This document shows, piece after piece, positions 6,793 to 8,223 of a DNA stretch of 8,223 nt (positions are counted from its first letter, which is position 1; each line of letters starts with the position of its first letter). This stretch comes from Brevibacterium picturae (GTDB lineage: Bacteria > Actinomycetota > Actinomycetes > Actinomycetales > Brevibacteriaceae), in the NCBI RefSeq assembly GCF_030453725.1, contig NZ_JAKDJU010000135.1:1-8223 (forward strand). The letters are read 5' to 3'. The notes under the pieces are model-generated. The model did no database searches and had not been told where the DNA came from. It saw only the letters and a program-made list of their open reading frames with translations. Position numbers and translations under genes: made by a program.

Positions 6793-8169
6793 ATGACCAA
6801 CATTGGATCAGCGTCGATCCGCGCCACTGACGCGACACCCGCACCTTCAGTCGATCCCAAACAGGGTCGCCGCGCCGGCACCGCGGCCTTCGTCGGCACC
6901 ACCATCGAATGGTTCGACTTCTACATCTACGGCACCGCCTCGGCGTTGGTGCTGGGCAAGCTCTTCTTCCCGGAAGTCAGCCCCGCGATGGGCACACTCG
7001 CCGCCTTCGCCACGTTCGCCGTCGGCTTCATCGCCCGGCCGCTCGGTGGCGTCATCTTCGGTCACTTTGGCGACAAATTCGGTCGGAAGAACACCGTCAT
7101 CACGACACTCCTGCTCATGGGCATGGCCACGGTCGGTGTCGGCCTCCTGCCCACCTACGAGCAGATCGGCTTCATGGCTCCGATCCTTCTTGTCGTCCTC
7201 CGCATCATCCAGGGGGTTGCCATGGGAGGCGAATGGGGAGGTGCTGTCCTCATCGCGACCGAGTTCGCACCGCCAGGCAAAAAGATCCTCTACGGTGCTT
7301 TTGCGCAGCAGGGGTCGCCGGTCGGCAATCTGTTGGCCACCGTCTCCTTCCTCGGTCTGACCTATATGAGCGCTGAGAACTTCGGTGCTTGGGGTTGGCG
7401 AATCCCCTTCCTTGCCTCGGCGATCCTCATCATCGTCGGACTCTACATTCGCCTGAAGATCACCGAATCTCCCGAGATGATCGCAGCGACGCAGAAGGAA
7501 CCGCAGACACGCACCCCGATCGTCGAACTGCTGCGCGACCACTGGAAAGTCGTCTCGCTGGCCATCGGAGCCGTCGTCACCGGTGTGGCAATCACCTACG
7601 TCAAAACCACCTTCGCCCTGTCCTGGGCCACGACCGACCTCAACTTCGGTCGAACCGAATTCCTTCAGATCATCACCGTCGCGCTCATCGCCCAGGTGAT
7701 CATCCAGCCCTTCGGCGCCGTCCTCGCCTCGAAGATCGACACCAAAAAGGCGATCCTCGTCATGTTGCTGCCTGAGCTGGTGCTGCTGCCGGCGATGTTC
7801 CTCCTCATCCAGACCGGCAATTACGGGCTGGCGATGCTCGGAATGGTGCTGGCCACTGCGCCACACGCAATGTACTACGCGGCACTGGCAGGCGTCCTGG
7901 CCCAGCTGTTCCCCACCACCATCCGCTACACGGGGATCTCCGTGGCCTATCAGGTTTCGACGGCTCTGTTTGCCGGCACCGCGCCCTTCCTCAGCCAGGC
8001 CCTCCTCAGTGCAACCGGGTCGATCTGGGTCGTCGTCTGCCTCGGCCTCGGATACGTGCTCATCTCCATTGTGTGCATGTCTCTCCTGCTGCGCGGAAAG
8101 TCCTGGATCAACCGCGAAGGAGAAACCGGGCACGTCGCCGAGGCGAGCACCACTTCGACGCGCCCCTGA
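6793..8169 (+). CDS. MFS transporter, metabolite:H+ symporter (MHS) family
   Basis: Proton-coupled importer of a small organic acid or similar metabolite in the cytoplasmic membrane. The 458 residues have the family's normal length and about 12 hydrophobic segments. Diagnostic stretches are GTTIEWFDFYIYGTASA (35-51) in the first segment, the loop 2-3 motif GHFGDKFGRK (90-99), and RIIQGVAMGGEWGGAVL (137-153) in segments 4-5, all of ShiA/YhjE/ProP-like MHS proteins. The matching loop in the second half is degenerate (ASKIDTKKA, 312-320). The N-tail (about 1-28) and C-tail (about 436-458) are hydrophilic. ATG 6793 follows a purine-rich site, GAGAGAGAAG (6781-6790). Divergence from the LysR gene suggests LysR-controlled, substrate-inducible uptake. 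Candidate substrates include shikimate-like or aromatic acids and dicarboxylates; the sequence does not decide. Confidence 0.93.
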   Translation: MTNIGSASIRATDATPAPSVDPKQGRRAGTAAFVGTTIEWFDFYIYGTASALVLGKLFFPEVSPAMGTLAAFATFAVGFIARPLGGVIFGHFGDKFGRKNTVITTLLLMGMATVGVGLLPTYEQIGFMAPILLVVLRIIQGVAMGGEWGGAVLIATEFAPPGKKILYGAFAQQGSPVGNLLATVSFLGLTYMSAENFGAWGWRIPFLASAILIIVGLYIRLKITESPEMIAATQKEPQTRTPIVELLRDHWKVVSLAIGAVVTGVAITYVKTTFALSWATTDLNFGRTEFLQIITVALIAQVIIQPFGAVLASKIDTKKAILVMLLPELVLLPAMFLLIQTGNYGLAMLGMVLATAPHAMYYAALAGVLAQLFPTTIRYTGISVAYQVSTALFAGTAPFLSQALLSATGSIWVVVCLGLGYVLISIVCMSLLLRGKSWINREGETGHVAEASTTSTRP

Positions 8170-8223
8170 TCGCCACCGATTCGACCGATCAGCGCAGCAA
8201 CCACTGATGACCAGAGAAGGAAC
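8170..8223 (+). other. Downstream spacer with likely ribosome site of the next gene
   Basis: The last bases, AGAGAAGGAAC (8213-8223), look like a ribosome site whose start codon would lie just past the window, implying another + strand gene, possibly in the transporter operon. An ATG at 8207 also opens a frame to the edge but has no ribosome site before it. No hairpin is visible after the transporter stop. Confidence 0.4.

Noticed and set aside
6847..8133. Long open frame on the - strand (428 residues) opposite the transporter
   Set aside because: Composition is dominated by Asp, Glu, Gly and Arg with no recognisable domain. It is the mirror of a high-GC coding frame; the + strand has clear MFS motifs.

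Overview
This window is high-GC DNA (about 65-70% in most genes by hand counts of sample lines) with dense short-gap genes, GTG/ATG starts preceded by GGAG-type ribosome sites, and actinobacterial-style protein sequences. I read it as an Actinomycetota chromosome, most like a Brevibacterium or related Micrococcales. The genus is a guess from general resemblance, not a search.

Left block (1-4042, all + strand): an AraC/XylS-family regulator cut by the left window edge, an APC-superfamily amino-acid/amine permease, and an NAD(P)-dependent aldehyde dehydrogenase. Permease and dehydrogenase look like one operon. Together they suggest an uptake-and-oxidation module: the AraC protein senses a substrate, the permease imports an amino compound, and the dehydrogenase oxidises an aldehyde made from it. 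The enzyme that would make the aldehyde (amine oxidase, transaminase or similar) is not in the window. Two hairpins separate this block from the next gene, which faces it.

Middle block (4117-5697): a scrambled region. A small class I SAM-dependent methyltransferase on the - strand has lower GC than its neighbours (about 59%). Just upstream of it lies what may be the cut-off tail of another - strand gene, and this abuts the C-terminal half of a CocE/NonD-type hydrolase on the + strand. The hydrolase has lost its catalytic N-terminal half and seems to lack about 20 further residues, so I call it a pseudogene. The layout suggests that an insertion or recombination replaced the front of an old hydrolase gene.

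Right block (5720-8169): a LysR-type regulator (- strand) and a divergent MFS transporter of the metabolite:H+ symporter (MHS) type (+ strand). They share a 176-base control region holding a strikingly AT-rich core (about 35% GC) with two inverted repeats. This is the classic layout in which a LysR protein controls the neighbouring transporter. The hydrolase remnant ends beside the LysR gene and may once have belonged to the same pathway.

No RNA genes, CRISPR arrays, transposases or attachment sites were seen. I found no convincing new defence or biosynthetic system. The most interesting items are the decayed hydrolase junction, the possible ribosome-site-sequestering leader of the permease, the in-frame tandem duplication in the AraC sensor domain, and the LysR operator region.
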